Assembly (NCBI GenBank): GCA_003988855.1
Contig: QYAI01000004.1
Coordinates: 62,001 to 126,000 of the forward strand
DNA: 64,000 bases
Origin: Arachnopeziza araneosa
Lineage: Eukaryota > Ascomycota > Leotiomycetes > Helotiales > Arachnopezizaceae
Direction: 5' to 3'
A program made the position numbers and the translations under genes. How positions within the stretch are numbered: the stretch's first letter is position 1; each line of letters opens with the position of its first letter. The notes below the pieces were generated by a model. That model was given only the letters and a program-made list of their open reading frames with translations, had not been told where the DNA came from and did no database searches. This document shows positions 22,347-34,165 of this stretch, piece by piece.

Positions 22347-24483
22347 ATGACTGCCTCTGCCACCCTAAATACCACTCCCGATTTAGTCGCTGTTGCATTA
22401 ATCATTCGTTCTCGCGATGGCCCGCGCTTTGTCTTCCATTATCCACCACGTCCCTCGACTCTAGAACACCAGAAGGACTTACTTCGAGGCACTGAACTCG
22501 ATGAAGAGGGTCAGAGCTATGATACGGATACAGAAGACGAAGATGGAGACGATGGTTTGGATCTGGATCCAGGAGAACACTCCCCCATGATCTTGGATGC
22601 TGAAGGCGATGAGCACTTTGACACTGCCGACGGAGCCCACGTCGTTCCGTGGGAGCATCTTTTTGACTTTCCCACAACCGATCTCGAGAGCATTCTCACG
22701 CCTTCAAAAGCTTACCACAAGAACAAATTTGAGTTAAGCCTCAACCATCTCACCTTCATCTCTTATCCTGAGCATATTCGGGAGGACGGCTTGTGGAAGA
22801 AAAGAAAGCCTAAGAAAGCTAAGAAAGTAAAGAAACACGGCTTAGAGAGTATTCATAGTGAGATCAAAGTTGACGAGGAAATCGTTGGCGATGAGACGCA
22901 GAATGGCGATGACAGATTGGATGACACTGATGAGCACGGTGGCATGACAATGTTTAATGTTGTATTTATCCTAGGCTCGTCAAAAGGAGAAGCTCACAAT
23001 CGAACTTTGGAAATATATGAACATGTTGTTAAAAAATTTAACAAGGCCTTGAATCACGCACAGGCCTCCTCGGATTATGTCTGGAAAGAATCTGAGAAGA
23101 TCTTGGCTATGAAGGAGAAGGCGAGAGACGCACGTAAGTAAGAGCCAGAAAGACTAAGAATATTAGAACTCACGACATTTAGGGCGTCCAATGAGTTGGT
23201 TGTGGGCTCAAATAATGCTTAAATCTACCCTCGCGGCTTCCGTTCGAGATGTCTTTGTCGCCATCTCAAACAGCAAAATTGCAACAGTTCATTTTGCCAC
23301 CACCCCATCTCTAGACCTGTCCCTCCAGATTCCTGTTCCTTCGTTCTTGACAAGTATTCCAACAATGAGAGATGTTGGAATTCCAGGATTACTACTCACA
23401 AGCGCGAATCCATTCATCGACGACGAAGATAACGAACATTCTGCACTCAACAAGCACTTTGCACTCTTACTTCTCTATGAAGAAGGCAGAATCATCGGAG
23501 AAATTCAAGCGGACGATACAGATTTATCAACACCTTTGATACAATGCATTCGGTTTTGCAAACCAGACTCATCATTTCAACAAGTTGCTCAGAAAGACTC
23601 TATAGAACTTGGAAGCCTTCTCACCCTTGCACAACACCTCATTTACTGGCGCAAAGCCATCGCCATTCCACCTCTTCATGGACGTGATACATATATCGTC
23701 TCTCCAAATTGTGACATGCGCAATCTCCGAGTAGCAAATGTCACCTGGAAGAAATCCTTTCCTTTTGCGCCGAGTCTCCCAAGCTTCCTTGCTGCACTTT
23801 CCGCAGCCCCCCGCCCTTATAAAACTTTTGCGCCAAGCAAGAACCACCGCCCGACGTATCTTGATATGTTAGCATGGCTCATACGTGGTGGTTGGGTGAC
23901 GCGACTAAGTCACTTCGGTTGGATTCTTGTTTGGCCAGAAATCATCTACGAAGTCGAATACCAGCTGAAAGCCGAGGCGATAGAAAAAGCCAAAAAGGGT
24001 GCAAAGTCACAGAGCAGCTCTAGCACGGATTCTACAGAGGAGTATGCTACGGGAAAACAGTATGACTCAAGCTTTGACGAGCCTCTGACAACAGAGCAAG
24101 TTGCTGAGAACGCTCGATTAGAACGTCTTGCCGAAAGGAATGCTAAGATTGCTCTCGAAGAAGCTGCTGCTTTTGCTAAGATGGCTGTTCCTGTCGTCAC
24201 AGATGATATTTCTTGCAATCATGCAGCACATCTGAAGGATATCACCCCATATATTATCAAAGACCCGCATAGGATTGACAATAAAGAATCCCTCTATATT
24301 GCTGCCATCGGCAAACGACTCAAAGATCCTAAAGCAACGGAATGCTGGTCTAAATTCACGAAATACTTCAATGGTAATGAGGCTCTGGAGTCTATCGCCC
24401 TAAGGGAGAATATGAAACGCAAAGAGACTTGGAATACCCTCATAGCATACCAAGAATATCTTCTTATCTGTAGGCATTGGTGA
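22347..24483 (+). CDS. npr3: Npr3, nitrogen permease regulator 3
   Basis: Exons 22347-23133 and 23183-24483 give 695 aa. The 49-nt intron starts gtaagt and ends tttag. The N-terminal longin-like segment starts LVAVALIIRSRDGPRFVFHY (about residues 12-31), then an acidic insertion, then FELSLNHLTFISYP and GGMTMFNVVFILG. The C-terminal region has YLDMLAWLIRGGWVTRLSHF and ends with the family-typical RHW. Npr3 pairs with Npr2 in SEACIT (GATOR1-like), which restrains TORC1 when amino acids or nitrogen are low, at the vacuole. An in-frame ATG lies upstream at 22221, but homologous sequence begins at or near the chosen ATG. The Lys-rich block around residues 150-165 (KKRKPKKAKKVKKHG) looks disordered. 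Confidence 0.92.
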
Positions 24484-25611
24484 ATCACGACATGTACATC
24501 ATTGTAGATTACCTAATGTTTATCTTAAGCGCTCTTTATAACCTTCTGAGTACTTCATATACAGTGATTACCACTAGCAGATATACAGTTTGTGAACATG
24601 TCTATATACATGTTTATATTCGTAAACAGCTTATTCAGCGGATGGAATATCCCAGATATTACGTAAAAGCTACGTCGTACATGATCTTTAATAGCCGTCT
24701 TGTGGATTGTTACAAATATCATTTGTTACCTAAGACAACTAGTGTAGTTTTAGCAGCAGTGTATTTAAAGGTAGATCTATTGAATAACAGCTAGGTGGAT
24801 TGCTAGATAGAATTAAAGAGATGAATCTCGATGGGATAATGAGCTGTGACGAGTAGGCAGTCTGCTCTATCGATTTCAAAAACAGCCATTGACTTTGTGC
24901 TGCAAGTTAGTATATGAGTGAAGTCTCATAGAATAATGAATTGATGTAACGGTTAGTATTAGCGTATTCTGATCAGGAAAATTGAAGGCTAGTTTTGTCA
25001 AACTCATTGTCGAAGGCACCTACATATAGCTCAACTAGGTTGAAGATATATCATGGATTTGTTTTAGATTAGCGGATAGCGGACGATCATCCTTCAGAGA
25101 CCTGAGCATAAAGCGATTGGCTCACTAATGGTCTTAATTGTACTCACGAAGAAATGGGAGTTATTCGTCAGGTAGCGATGTTATGATTGTATATTCTGCA
25201 GCCCCTTAAAGGCACACAAAAGGCTACATATCTGATAGCAGACAGTCGAGAAAGTCTCCCTTCGTTATTTCTCAAAGAAGAAAAGCAAGGCAAATAATGC
25301 AGAGGTATCATAGGGCATTGATGCCGACGACTAAGAAAATACAAGCGCAGAAAGGTGTGCAAGTTCCATCGGAACACAAAAAAGAAAAAGCAATACGACA
25401 ATTCCCATCTCCCAAGTTCAACTTGCATTCTGCAAGTGAACAGCCGCAAGTAACGCCTCTCCCCTGCCAGGGTCCTGAACTACCTCTGAATGCAGAAACG
25501 CCTCCTACAAAATAATAATAATTCATACCAAGAAATGACAAAAAGAGCATAACCCTTCCATGAAACCCACAGGCAAAGAGTGAAACCTAAAATCCGAACC
25601 CTCATTAACGT
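24484..25611. other. Convergent intergenic, no supported gene
   Basis: About 1.1 kb between npr3 and the bHLH gene stops. AT-rich and without supported genes. Overlapping small frames at 25297-25550 lie in the presumed 3' UTR of the bHLH gene. Confidence 0.55.
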
Positions 25612-27336
25612 TTACTGAGTAAGATCCATGCCATATTCGTCTTCCTCCTTGAAACTAATCGAACCTGCTCCACTACCGCCACTGTTATGACCACTCCAGT
25701 ACTGTCCAGCTCCACCCATACCAGCCTGAGCTGCATCTCCACTGCTATTATTATCGGGACTTAAAGACGCATCAAGCTGGCCACTGGCTGCCGCATTGCC
25801 AACGGGATCGCCTTTGACATCTGTATGCTTAGGAACACGCAAACCGCTACCAGGTGCTCGAGAATAATGGAATTTGGACCCATCGTTCTTTAGCATAGCA
25901 TCCATGAGTTCGGTTTGCATGCGCCTTTCGTCTTCTGACTCTTGGAAAGGGAAAGTCCCACCAAGTCCCAGAATCTGGTTTGCTAATTCCTCTTGCTGTT
26001 GAAGCTTGAGATGCAGCATCCACATCAGATCGCGAGTCCAGCTCACAGCACCATTGAGGATATCGCCTTTATTAGGACCTTTGTCTTTCTCTTCTATGGG
26101 AATACCGGTTGTGATGTTGCCAGCAGTAGCTCGACGAGCACCAGGCCCAGCGAGACCCGAGGTTGCTTGAGGAGGGCTCATACCCGATGGTGGGGCAGAA
26201 AGTCCAGCAAGGGTAGGCGATAACGGGGAGTTGTTCTGAAGCGCTTTCCTCACCTTCTCATCCTCCAGTCGGTGCATGGGAACAAGATGACTCAACTCTT
26301 GGATTCGCTCGTTGATGTTGTCTCGTCTTCGTCGTTCAACAAGATTGTGAGACTCTCGTCGTCTTCGCCTCTTCATCTCCTGGGACTGTAGAGCAGGGGA
26401 GCCGTTATTCAGCTTCGCTGGCATGGAAGCACCTTTCAAGATGTCCGAAATCTGCGGATTTGGGTGGACGCCAGGTATAGGCGAGAAGTCTGAGCCGGGA
26501 TAGGAGTTGAGGCTATTCGGGGTTTGTTGGTCCCATTGTCCTGAGAGTGTCTTTTGATGCCTATGGGAGGAATGTGTTCGAATGGGCTGGGTCGGAAAGT
26601 TTGATCCATTTTCAGCAGAGCCGATATTGAGAGATGAGATAGCAGGAGTCTTTGGAGTCAGAGGACTTCTTGTATTGGAGCTCTTTCTTCCTTGCATGAC
26701 TTGCGATAGTCTCGGTCGTTGTTTGGCAAAGTTAGAACCGTCGCCATGCATATCAGATCCAGTGATAGGGGAGCCCGTGTACGAGTTGCCAAAGTTATGT
26801 TGAGGCAATCGAAATTGGGCTTGGTTGAAGTTATGTACAAAAGGGCTCGCCAAAGGATCGCCATCTGGAGTATTTGAGTATCCGTTGATATGGTTGGGAT
26901 CCACAGATAATGGTGTTGTACCATTGTGTCCCGTGTAAACGTTGGACGGGAAATCAAAGTCCATGCCGAAATCCTGGCCATTTCCCTGAATACCGCCTTG
27001 ATTTGTGTTGACCCCCAGGCTGTCAATCAGCTCGTCATCGTCAAAAGTTGAAATGCCCTTGGAGAAATTGGCATTGGGATTGGAAGAATGGGAGGCGTAA
27101 TTATTCTGAAATGAAGATCCGTATGTACCATTCGGTATAGCAACACCATTACCGCCCATGGTGAGGTCGTTTGGGTTGATACTTCCTCCGTGGGAACTAC
27201 TAAATTGATTGAAGTGCTGCTGGGGAACGTTGAAGGCCTGTTGGCCACCCATGAAGCGATGATTGTTATGGGACGGAAAGAATTGGTCTTCAGGTTCGTC
27301 TTTGATGAACGGGCTGGACGCACCCGTGCCCGCCAT
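25612..27336 (-). CDS. bHLH transcription factor with expanded loop
   Basis: A single exon of 574 aa. The N-terminal 300 residues are Asn/Gln/Ser/Gly-rich, as in fungal activation regions. The basic region (about 318-340) contains RRESHNLVERRRRDNINERI, with the H-E-R residues that contact E-boxes of CACGTG type. Helix 1 continues IQELSHLVP. Helix 2 (about 424-450) is GDILNGAVSWTRDLMWMLHL, followed by a Gln/Glu coiled extension. The loop between the helices is about 75 residues, Pro/Ser/Ala-rich, far longer than the usual 5-15. From memory, Pezizomycotina relatives carry names such as GlcD gamma or palcA-type HLH factor; their targets are not settled. Upstream lies a 3-kb gene-free region, suggesting a long leader or large promoter. 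Confidence 0.9.
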   Translation of the reverse strand: MAGTGASSPFIKDEPEDQFFPSHNNHRFMGGQQAFNVPQQHFNQFSSSHGGSINPNDLTMGGNGVAIPNGTYGSSFQNNYASHSSNPNANFSKGISTFDDDELIDSLGVNTNQGGIQGNGQDFGMDFDFPSNVYTGHNGTTPLSVDPNHINGYSNTPDGDPLASPFVHNFNQAQFRLPQHNFGNSYTGSPITGSDMHGDGSNFAKQRPRLSQVMQGRKSSNTRSPLTPKTPAISSLNIGSAENGSNFPTQPIRTHSSHRHQKTLSGQWDQQTPNSLNSYPGSDFSPIPGVHPNPQISDILKGASMPAKLNNGSPALQSQEMKRRRRRESHNLVERRRRDNINERIQELSHLVPMHRLEDEKVRKALQNNSPLSPTLAGLSAPPSGMSPPQATSGLAGPGARRATAGNITTGIPIEEKDKGPNKGDILNGAVSWTRDLMWMLHLKLQQQEELANQILGLGGTFPFQESEDERRMQTELMDAMLKNDGSKFHYSRAPGSGLRVPKHTDVKGDPVGNAAASGQLDASLSPDNNSSGDAAQAGMGGAGQYWSGHNSGGSGAGSISFKEEDEYGMDLTQ

Positions 27337-29848
27337 ATCAGCTCCCTGACCAGGTGTGTATGAGGCTCAGCGGCCAATATATGTACAGGTAACCCTAAGC
27401 AGAATTCGGTGGCAATAGATATCGTTCCTAAATTGTGTGACAAACATTAGTGAGTGCTGAAATCGCAAATAGGTCAAAGTTGAGCAATCATGAAAGAAGT
27501 CCATTTTACACCAAAATGTTGTGATATTTCCAAGCGAAATTTGCTCCCAAGAAATAGAGCGCAAACAGACAGAGAGTGTATCGCTGGGCCGTAGGATGTG
27601 GAATCGCAGACTCGGAACTTGACGGGATAGTGTACTTACTATGACGAAATTGCTGCGATACTAGAAAGCGTGCCCAATTTGTGTTCTTCGCAGAAACTGG
27701 AACCCGTGCTAAAACACTGCGCCTGTTGCTGCTTTGGGTGGATTCTTTGGAGAATAGTCAGTAACGGCAGGCGCAGTTCTCTCGCGATAGTTCGAGCGGT
27801 TGCCGACTAACAAGGCGTCAATTGTCGCTGACGACGGGACAGTGTGCGGGACTATCGAGATTGTGAGAGAAGGAGATTGTAGTCGGACTTACAAGTACCT
27901 CCTCTATGGAGATTGGGTAGAGGGGAGACTTGATAATAGAGAGAACTGGATGCGAGAGCTGTGGAGGAGATGTTTTTAAGGGTGTTGCTGCAGCCTCAGA
28001 TAGGCGGTCGGGGGAACGGTGAGGATTGGAGGCGGATTTGCTCGGCTTGGGCTGACCGACAGGTGGGACAAGGTGCAGCGAGGATGGAATGCGGGGCCCT
28101 CAACTGTGCGACGGCGAAGAGAGAGGCAGAAGAGGATTGAAGAGATGGATGGCGCCGACGTGAGGGTGGGTGTGAATGTGCAGGAGAAGGTGAAGGTGAA
28201 GAATAAGGGCTGGTGGAGGGATTGGGCGCGGAGGACGAGTCGAGTCGAGAGGCGGCGAGCGTAGTCTTGTAGAAAGACTAATCTGAACGCTGATTGGTGA
28301 CTCACTCGCTTACCGCCCAAAGGTGGATCTGTGCTGGATATCAAAGGGGCCTGGAGTCTGGCGGGTGGTTGATGTGTCTGTCTCTCAGTCCTTCCTCTCT
28401 CAACTCCCGTTGCTTGTTAGGAGAAAAGAGGCTTGGAGAATCCTCTCTCTTGGATTTCTTCGCTGTCCAGCCGAAGTCCTTCGGCGGATTCGGATTGTGC
28501 GAAGACGGTAGATTCCCTCAGGAAGCTCTGCGGGCTGTCGCTTCCGGCGATCCTCCGAGACGCTTCGATCTTGCGACTTTGCAACGGTGTGGGCACGGCA
28601 GCTTGGTGCTTTTTCTAGGGTCAGGATCGCGGGGTTTGATTAAGTCTCGACGCCTCCAAGGTGGAGAAAGCCTGTCCGTCTGCACACCTCTGGGAATAGA
28701 GTGGTCTCCCGTAATCAGCAATATATCTTGAACCGTCGCGGCTTTCTCGTTCTGGAGCGCACAGATTTGATATGTCGTCTCTGCTGTCTTTTAGCCGCGG
28801 ATAGCTCGTTTTAATTCCTGGGCCTAGCCCTCGTACAAACCCCCGACCGAGGATGAGATGAGAGTAGTCCCTCTTAGATGGGCGATGGTTCAGGCCCGCT
28901 CTGCCGCTGCAGCGCTATATGCGGATGCTTCTTTGCTCTTGGGTCTGGGCCGACTGCTTTCTTCTGGATGGAAGCTGTGGGAGGCTTGTCTCCCAATAGC
29001 CTGGACAATGGAACACACTTGCTCCTGGATAGGATAGGTCTCGTAGAACTCTGCTCAGTCAACGTGTGGCCGCCGGAATAAGTGGTATCAACCTGTCAGA
29101 CGTCCGGTGGAAGATGGGAGTTCAAGTAGGCAGGTAAGCAGAGCAAAGATGCGGCTCTAGTAATGTGTGGGAGCACGGCAGCAGATCTCAGATGAAAGGT
29201 GCGGACAAATGTTGGAAAGGTGAGAAAGGATCAAGAGCCATACAAGAGGTGGAGGGATAGCCAGCTTTTATGTCTTCCCACGACGGTGTGCGTAAGCCTG
29301 ACCATGTGTTACTGTTGTAGGTCTTACTTGGATGAGAGGAAAGTCTAATAGAGATGGTGGGATGAATGGGAATCTAAATGCCATCAAGACAATCCAAGGC
29401 ACTAGGAAGGGAACGAGCCACACCTCGAGGCGGAATGGGCGGACACCGTATTCGTGATTGCCTCGGAGCCCTGCGCTGCCTGCGTTTCGATGCTTCGAGT
29501 CACCACCGTGGTCAGGAGCCTATCAACAAAGTAGGCCGTCAGCCACCAGACGAAATGTCTCGCCGTCCTCTAAGCCAGCCTTGCGCGGCGAAGGGATTAC
29601 TTGGAAGGACCGAACCGTGAAGCCTTAATGCTCGTTAGCTACCTAGTTCCTCTCCCACTGGTGCTGTGGACGATACCAAGAATAGGACTGTGGCGGAGAG
29701 TCTTGCTGACTGTCTGCATGGCGCATCTCGCCATCATCCATTGGCAGGAAAAAGACGCTCTGACCAGGACACACGAAAGCTTTCTCGAACGACCAGGTAG
29801 CTAGAGCTTGCGACCTGCAACCTTATTCTTTCTCTCCTTCTAACTAAA

Positions 29849-29870
29849 TCCTCCTCCTCCTCCTCCTCCT
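29849..29870. repeat. (TCC)7 microsatellite
   Basis: Seven perfect TCC units plus one base in the pyrimidine-rich region upstream of sft2. Confidence 0.9.
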
Positions 29871-29990
29871 TCGACGACTGCCTCGAGCCCACACCCTCAC
29901 CGATAGCTAGTTATCTTGACCTCAGCACCCTTCCCTCCCAACTTGTCCCATCACCCCCTCCTCGACCAATCAAACCTACCTCTCTCACAC

Positions 29991-30002
29991 NCCCCCCCCC
30001 CC
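29991..30002. other. Ambiguous base before C homopolymer
   Basis: One N at 29991 followed by 11 C. This marks an unresolved homopolymer length in the assembly rather than biology. Confidence 0.9.
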
Positions 30003-30338
30003 ATCTTCAACAAGCAGAACTCACGGCCAGCGTCAGAGCTGATCACGAGCCAACCCTCAGTCAAGACTGGACTGTCAACCTTAGACCCTTGCTGTGTCAG
30101 CGGTCATTGGACACCTCTTTAGGCTCTCATCAGACCAGTCGTATTTCTTCCCTCGACGAGAACCGACGCAGAACATACTTGCATCTGCGATAACCTTCTG
30201 AGAGACCTGCAGCAGCCGCAGCCTCTCTGCCGAGCACATTCCTCCCCGCGCGTTACCTCGAGCTTCCTCTATAAAATCCACGACTGGCTTGGGTGGGGTT
30301 TTCCGCAGCCTTATTTCTACAATTTCCCATCATTCGTT

Positions 30339-31593
30339 ATGGCTTCGTCATCTTTTCGAGAATCCATGAACTCCCTGGGCTGGTCACGTCGTGATCCGGA
30401 TGTGCCCGTCAATACTGCTCAGCAGACTGGACTGTTATCGTCCCTCAAGTCCTTGAACCCTTTCGGAGATGGTGGCTATGTTAGACTCCCCACCGTCGAA
30501 GGTCCTGGGGCGCCTTTACCAGCACGAAACCGCCGTGAAGAGGAGGAGGGGTGGTTTGCTTGTGAGTCAACACTTCCAACATTCTCCCTCGACTTCCCCT
30601 GCGTCAGCCTACCTCACGGGCCATGTGGCTTGCATGAGCCGTGGCTGGGTTTGTTACGTTGTCTTGAAGCAAGAAATGGCCGGTAACTAACTTGGGGCAC
30701 CAACAGTGAGTAGATGGGACCGGCTTCTCATTTTTGGCGGATGCAACCTCGGAGCCCTCGCTTGCTTCGTCATCTGCTTCACTCTCTGGCCATTCATCCC
30801 GGCAAAGCCGCGCAAATTTGCCATTCTGTAAGTCTGATCATTCCTTGATTATTGAGCTCTGGTCAGCATGATCATGCTTTCCCTTTTCAGGTCGGACACC
30901 ATCGCGGCAAGCGCTGCAGGTAACCGCTTTACATATCAACCCTTGCTAGTTGGAACGCGACTCCTGCCCTTTCATGCAACCTTAATTCTGGCATACAGAG
31001 CCTTCCTCATATCTTTTGATTGTTTAAATCATGTTTTTCTGCTGAAGGCAAGCACTGACCTGCTCATGTGATATTCCAGATGGACTTTAGGCTCGGCCTT
31101 GTTCCTTGCATCATGGGCTGCAATGATGGGTCCACTGGCCTACGCCACCCACCTGATCTCAGCACCTCGATTACCGTTCACGGCTACTTACTTTGGATCC
31201 ATCTTCCTTACTCTGTACTTCAGCCTGGGTGTAAGTGCTCACCACAAGTTATTTCTACTTGCTAATCGACTTCCATGTAGCTTCACCAAACCCTCCTAAC
31301 CATCATCTGCTGTTTAATTCAATTAGTATGCCTTGTATGGTATCTTGTTAGTTATTTCCCTATGGGATCATCTGGCTTGAGATTGGCTGCAAGTTTTGGC
31401 ACCCAAAGAGCAGCAGCTTGGAGTAAGAAACCCTGGACTTCACTACTTTCTACTTCTTATTTCTCTGGAGACAGAGCTTGTCAAGTGACATACTCTCAAC
31501 ACAACCATATTCAGCGGTGTTCCTCCTCCTCTTCCACTTAAAAACCTGTCAATAGGAAAATGCTAACTCACCGGACATCCAGTGACGGGCTGA
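30339..31593 (+). CDS. sft2: Sft2, Golgi vesicle transport protein
   Basis: Five exons, 30339-30561, 30707-30827, 31080-31230, 31281-31422 and 31583-31593, give 215 aa. The last exon codes only the final residues (M-TG with the split codon). It starts MASSSFRESMNSLGWSRRD, contains SLNPFGDGGYVRLP, then LSRWDRLLIFGGCNLGALAC. Four transmembrane segments follow, with LISAPRLPFTATYFGSIFLT and YFPMGSSGLRL between and after them. Sft2 is a tetraspanning protein that assists endosome-to-Golgi vesicle fusion with Sed5 and Got1. Introns are 145, 252, 50 and 160 nt, longer than average here. The 252-nt intron contains a short AG/GT-bounded segment (see findings). Confidence 0.93.
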
Positions 31594-34165
31594 ACTTATT
31601 ATGTATACCTATCTTATGTGAAGATAACTTTGCTTATGTAATAGAGACATTGTGAAAGTATGACTTCTCACGCACATACCGTCGTGACACCTCTACAATA
31701 AAAATAATAAGCCTTGGTGCAGGGAAAGAATTTTCAATCATGTATCATATGGCTCAACGTTGATTATCATGATTCATCACGCGTTGAGGGTGAGGCATTG
31801 ACTTCGGGAACAACACCCTTATCGTCTTTAGTAATCCAAGAGTCTTGAATAGAAGTTACTGTGTATGAATATCTTCATGACAAGCTCTCGAGATGTACCC
31901 CTGCTTGCCACCATCTCTTGGTGACTTTGAGCCATCCGTTATCACCAGGGACAACAAAAACAGTCTATTGTGTGGACAAAATTCAATCTTTGTCCTAGGC
32001 AGGAGACTAAGCTCAAATGTGCGCTACTTAGAGAGACTTACTAGCTGACCTTCTTTTAAGAGCGTCGCATTTATGGTTTATCAAACGGGCTCTGTTGTGT
32101 TGAGTATTGTTTGATGAATGTATCCAGGGAAATTAGGTGGGTTTTGTCGGAGCACTAAGCTGTGAACCTCGGCCTATTGATACAGAGGCTTGTTAAAAAC
32201 CACCAGAGGACTAAGTTTCCGCAAGGGTGCCGCCTTTTCAGCAGTAGATCATTATCTATGTTCTCCTCCGCATTTGCAGCGTCTAAGAGGTCAAGTTTGA
32301 ATACTGCTCCAGTAAATCACCTCGGTTGAGTCCGCAAGGGTATTCGGGGCTTTGCGGGAAAGTAAGATTTCTCTGAACTACCTAGGTACTATTGCTTACC
32401 TCTGAGTCATCCGTCCTAATACTGCCACGTTATCTAGATAATCAACTGAATCTAGAGTATATTCATTCCGATGAGTTTTACTGGTTATTAACGTAACACG
32501 ACTATTTGAGCAGGTTATACAGAATAGCTAGCGAGAGCCACCCTTATCCAATAGAGGTAAAGTTCCACTAATTCTTGCATATGTTGGACTAGTGAGAGTG
32601 TAAAGTAGGTATCTATTATCACTCTTGAAAGTGTTCATTTTGTCGTCCCTAAAGCCCAACCCCTCGTGCAAAAGCAAAGCCATCCAGCTAAAATTGGTGT
32701 GCGAAGCTTAAGAGGAGGATAGATTAATTCCTTAGAAATTTCCGTCAAATTTCAAATCCAATCCTATACCTCCGGTTTTGGGTCATTATTGAAACAAAAG
32801 TACCTTTTCTAGGAGCTCTACGTAAACTTATGATGAAAACCGAGGGACAAGCTATTTCCTTTTCTCCGGCCCCCTAGTTTGATGTGTGCTTACCACAAAC
32901 GGGTTGTAAAAGTGGAAATTATCTTCTGAGGCTTGTTTTTGCAATAAAGGCGGGAACGTAAGTAGTTTGATAACTTGATAATGCATCAAGACTGACTCAA
33001 CCTGTCGTAAGCCATTGAGATGGCATACACGCTGCACTGTCACGATACGACGTTCAGTCGAGAAGCAAAATAAATAAAGAATAAATTTTTTACAGACTCT
33101 ACGCAACACAAGAATTTTTATAACAGCAAATCATTCTCAGAGGTGATTTGGGTGGAAAGTTAAATGGCGATAAGTGCTATCGCATCAAAGGCCGGCATTA
33201 TACCTAGCGCTCGGCTAGTTTTAAACGCAGAGCCATTTTTTATTGTGTGGTTCACAGGTTTTCTTCATTGCAAACCCTTCCTCTCCTCTGAACAACTCGA
33301 TCTCAACCTGTTCGCCTTCTGCAAGGCTTGGAGTTCCCACGGGATCCGGCGCCTTTTTTCCGTTTCTACTTCTTTGAAATTTCGCTCTCTGAGTTCTCTG
33401 CCCGCGCCTGAAAGGTTCCAGCAACCCTTCAACAATTTTACTCTCGTCAAACGCTCAACGCGGGTCCTTCCTCGATTGCCGGGATTACAAGGATTGGCAT
33501 GATCTTGGAAAGGATCTTTCTGCAGCGGAATTGTTATTAGGGTGGTATTTTCGGGTCAGTCCTCTTCTCTCCAGTCACTTGAAGCTCTTATGTGCGTCAC
33601 ACTTATTTGCGCAACATCTCGAAACTGGTACACTCTACAATCAAAGCTGTCCTAGAGACAACTATCACTTGCTGGAAGTATAAGACTAATCACATCACTA
33701 CGAATAGTAATTTCAAAGCTTCGCGCTGTTGTCGGCACGACTTGTGTCATCGATCAAACCACCTTGTTTCTTCATACGCGAGCTAATACCTCGACCTCCG
33801 AAATTCCTCAATCACTGGTTTCTGAGACCTATTTAACGAAGCGAGGGATCCAGACGCCTGACGACTTGAACGATTTGTGCCAATCCGCGGTAGAGTGTCT
33901 TGCTCTCCCCTGAGCATAAACTAGCACTTTTCAACTTCACCTTGGGCCTGGGTTGTTCCTACGTCAATCGAGAAGCAATCAGTGATATCTACACAGTGGG
34001 GAAACCGTGCGGGGAGGTAGAAGACACCTCTCCGGACATCCAGGATTGGAGGTGATTGTAGATCACCATCCGGTCTCCAGACCAAGGAGCAGTTGTTAAA
34101 CCTCAAGATTGCCCCTCGAGAAAAGGAAAGTTATTTGTCTTAAATACCTAATACCCCAAGAAACA
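31594..34165. other. 2.6-kb intergenic, no supported gene
   Basis: No domain-bearing frame on either strand. The last several hundred bases are probably the leader and promoter of the LARP1-like gene. A 112-codon frame at 33164-33502 has no recognisable domain. Confidence 0.55.

Larger units (their letters stand above)
27337..30338. promoter_or_regulatory. 3-kb divergent leader/promoter region
   Basis: This lies between the bHLH gene (minus) and sft2 (plus). It is noticeably more GC-rich than other spacers, especially 28000-29700. It has many short frames on both strands but none with domain or splice support; some may be upstream ORFs in long leaders. It also contains a TCC microsatellite and an N beside a C homopolymer. 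Confidence 0.5.

Noticed and set aside
28294..28731. 145-codon plus-strand frame in the 3-kb spacer
   Set aside because: Start and composition look like GC-rich non-coding DNA, with competing frames on both strands.
33164..33502. 112-codon plus-strand frame upstream of the LARP1-like gene
   Set aside because: No recognisable domain and an antisense frame over the same bases. Probably leader sequence.
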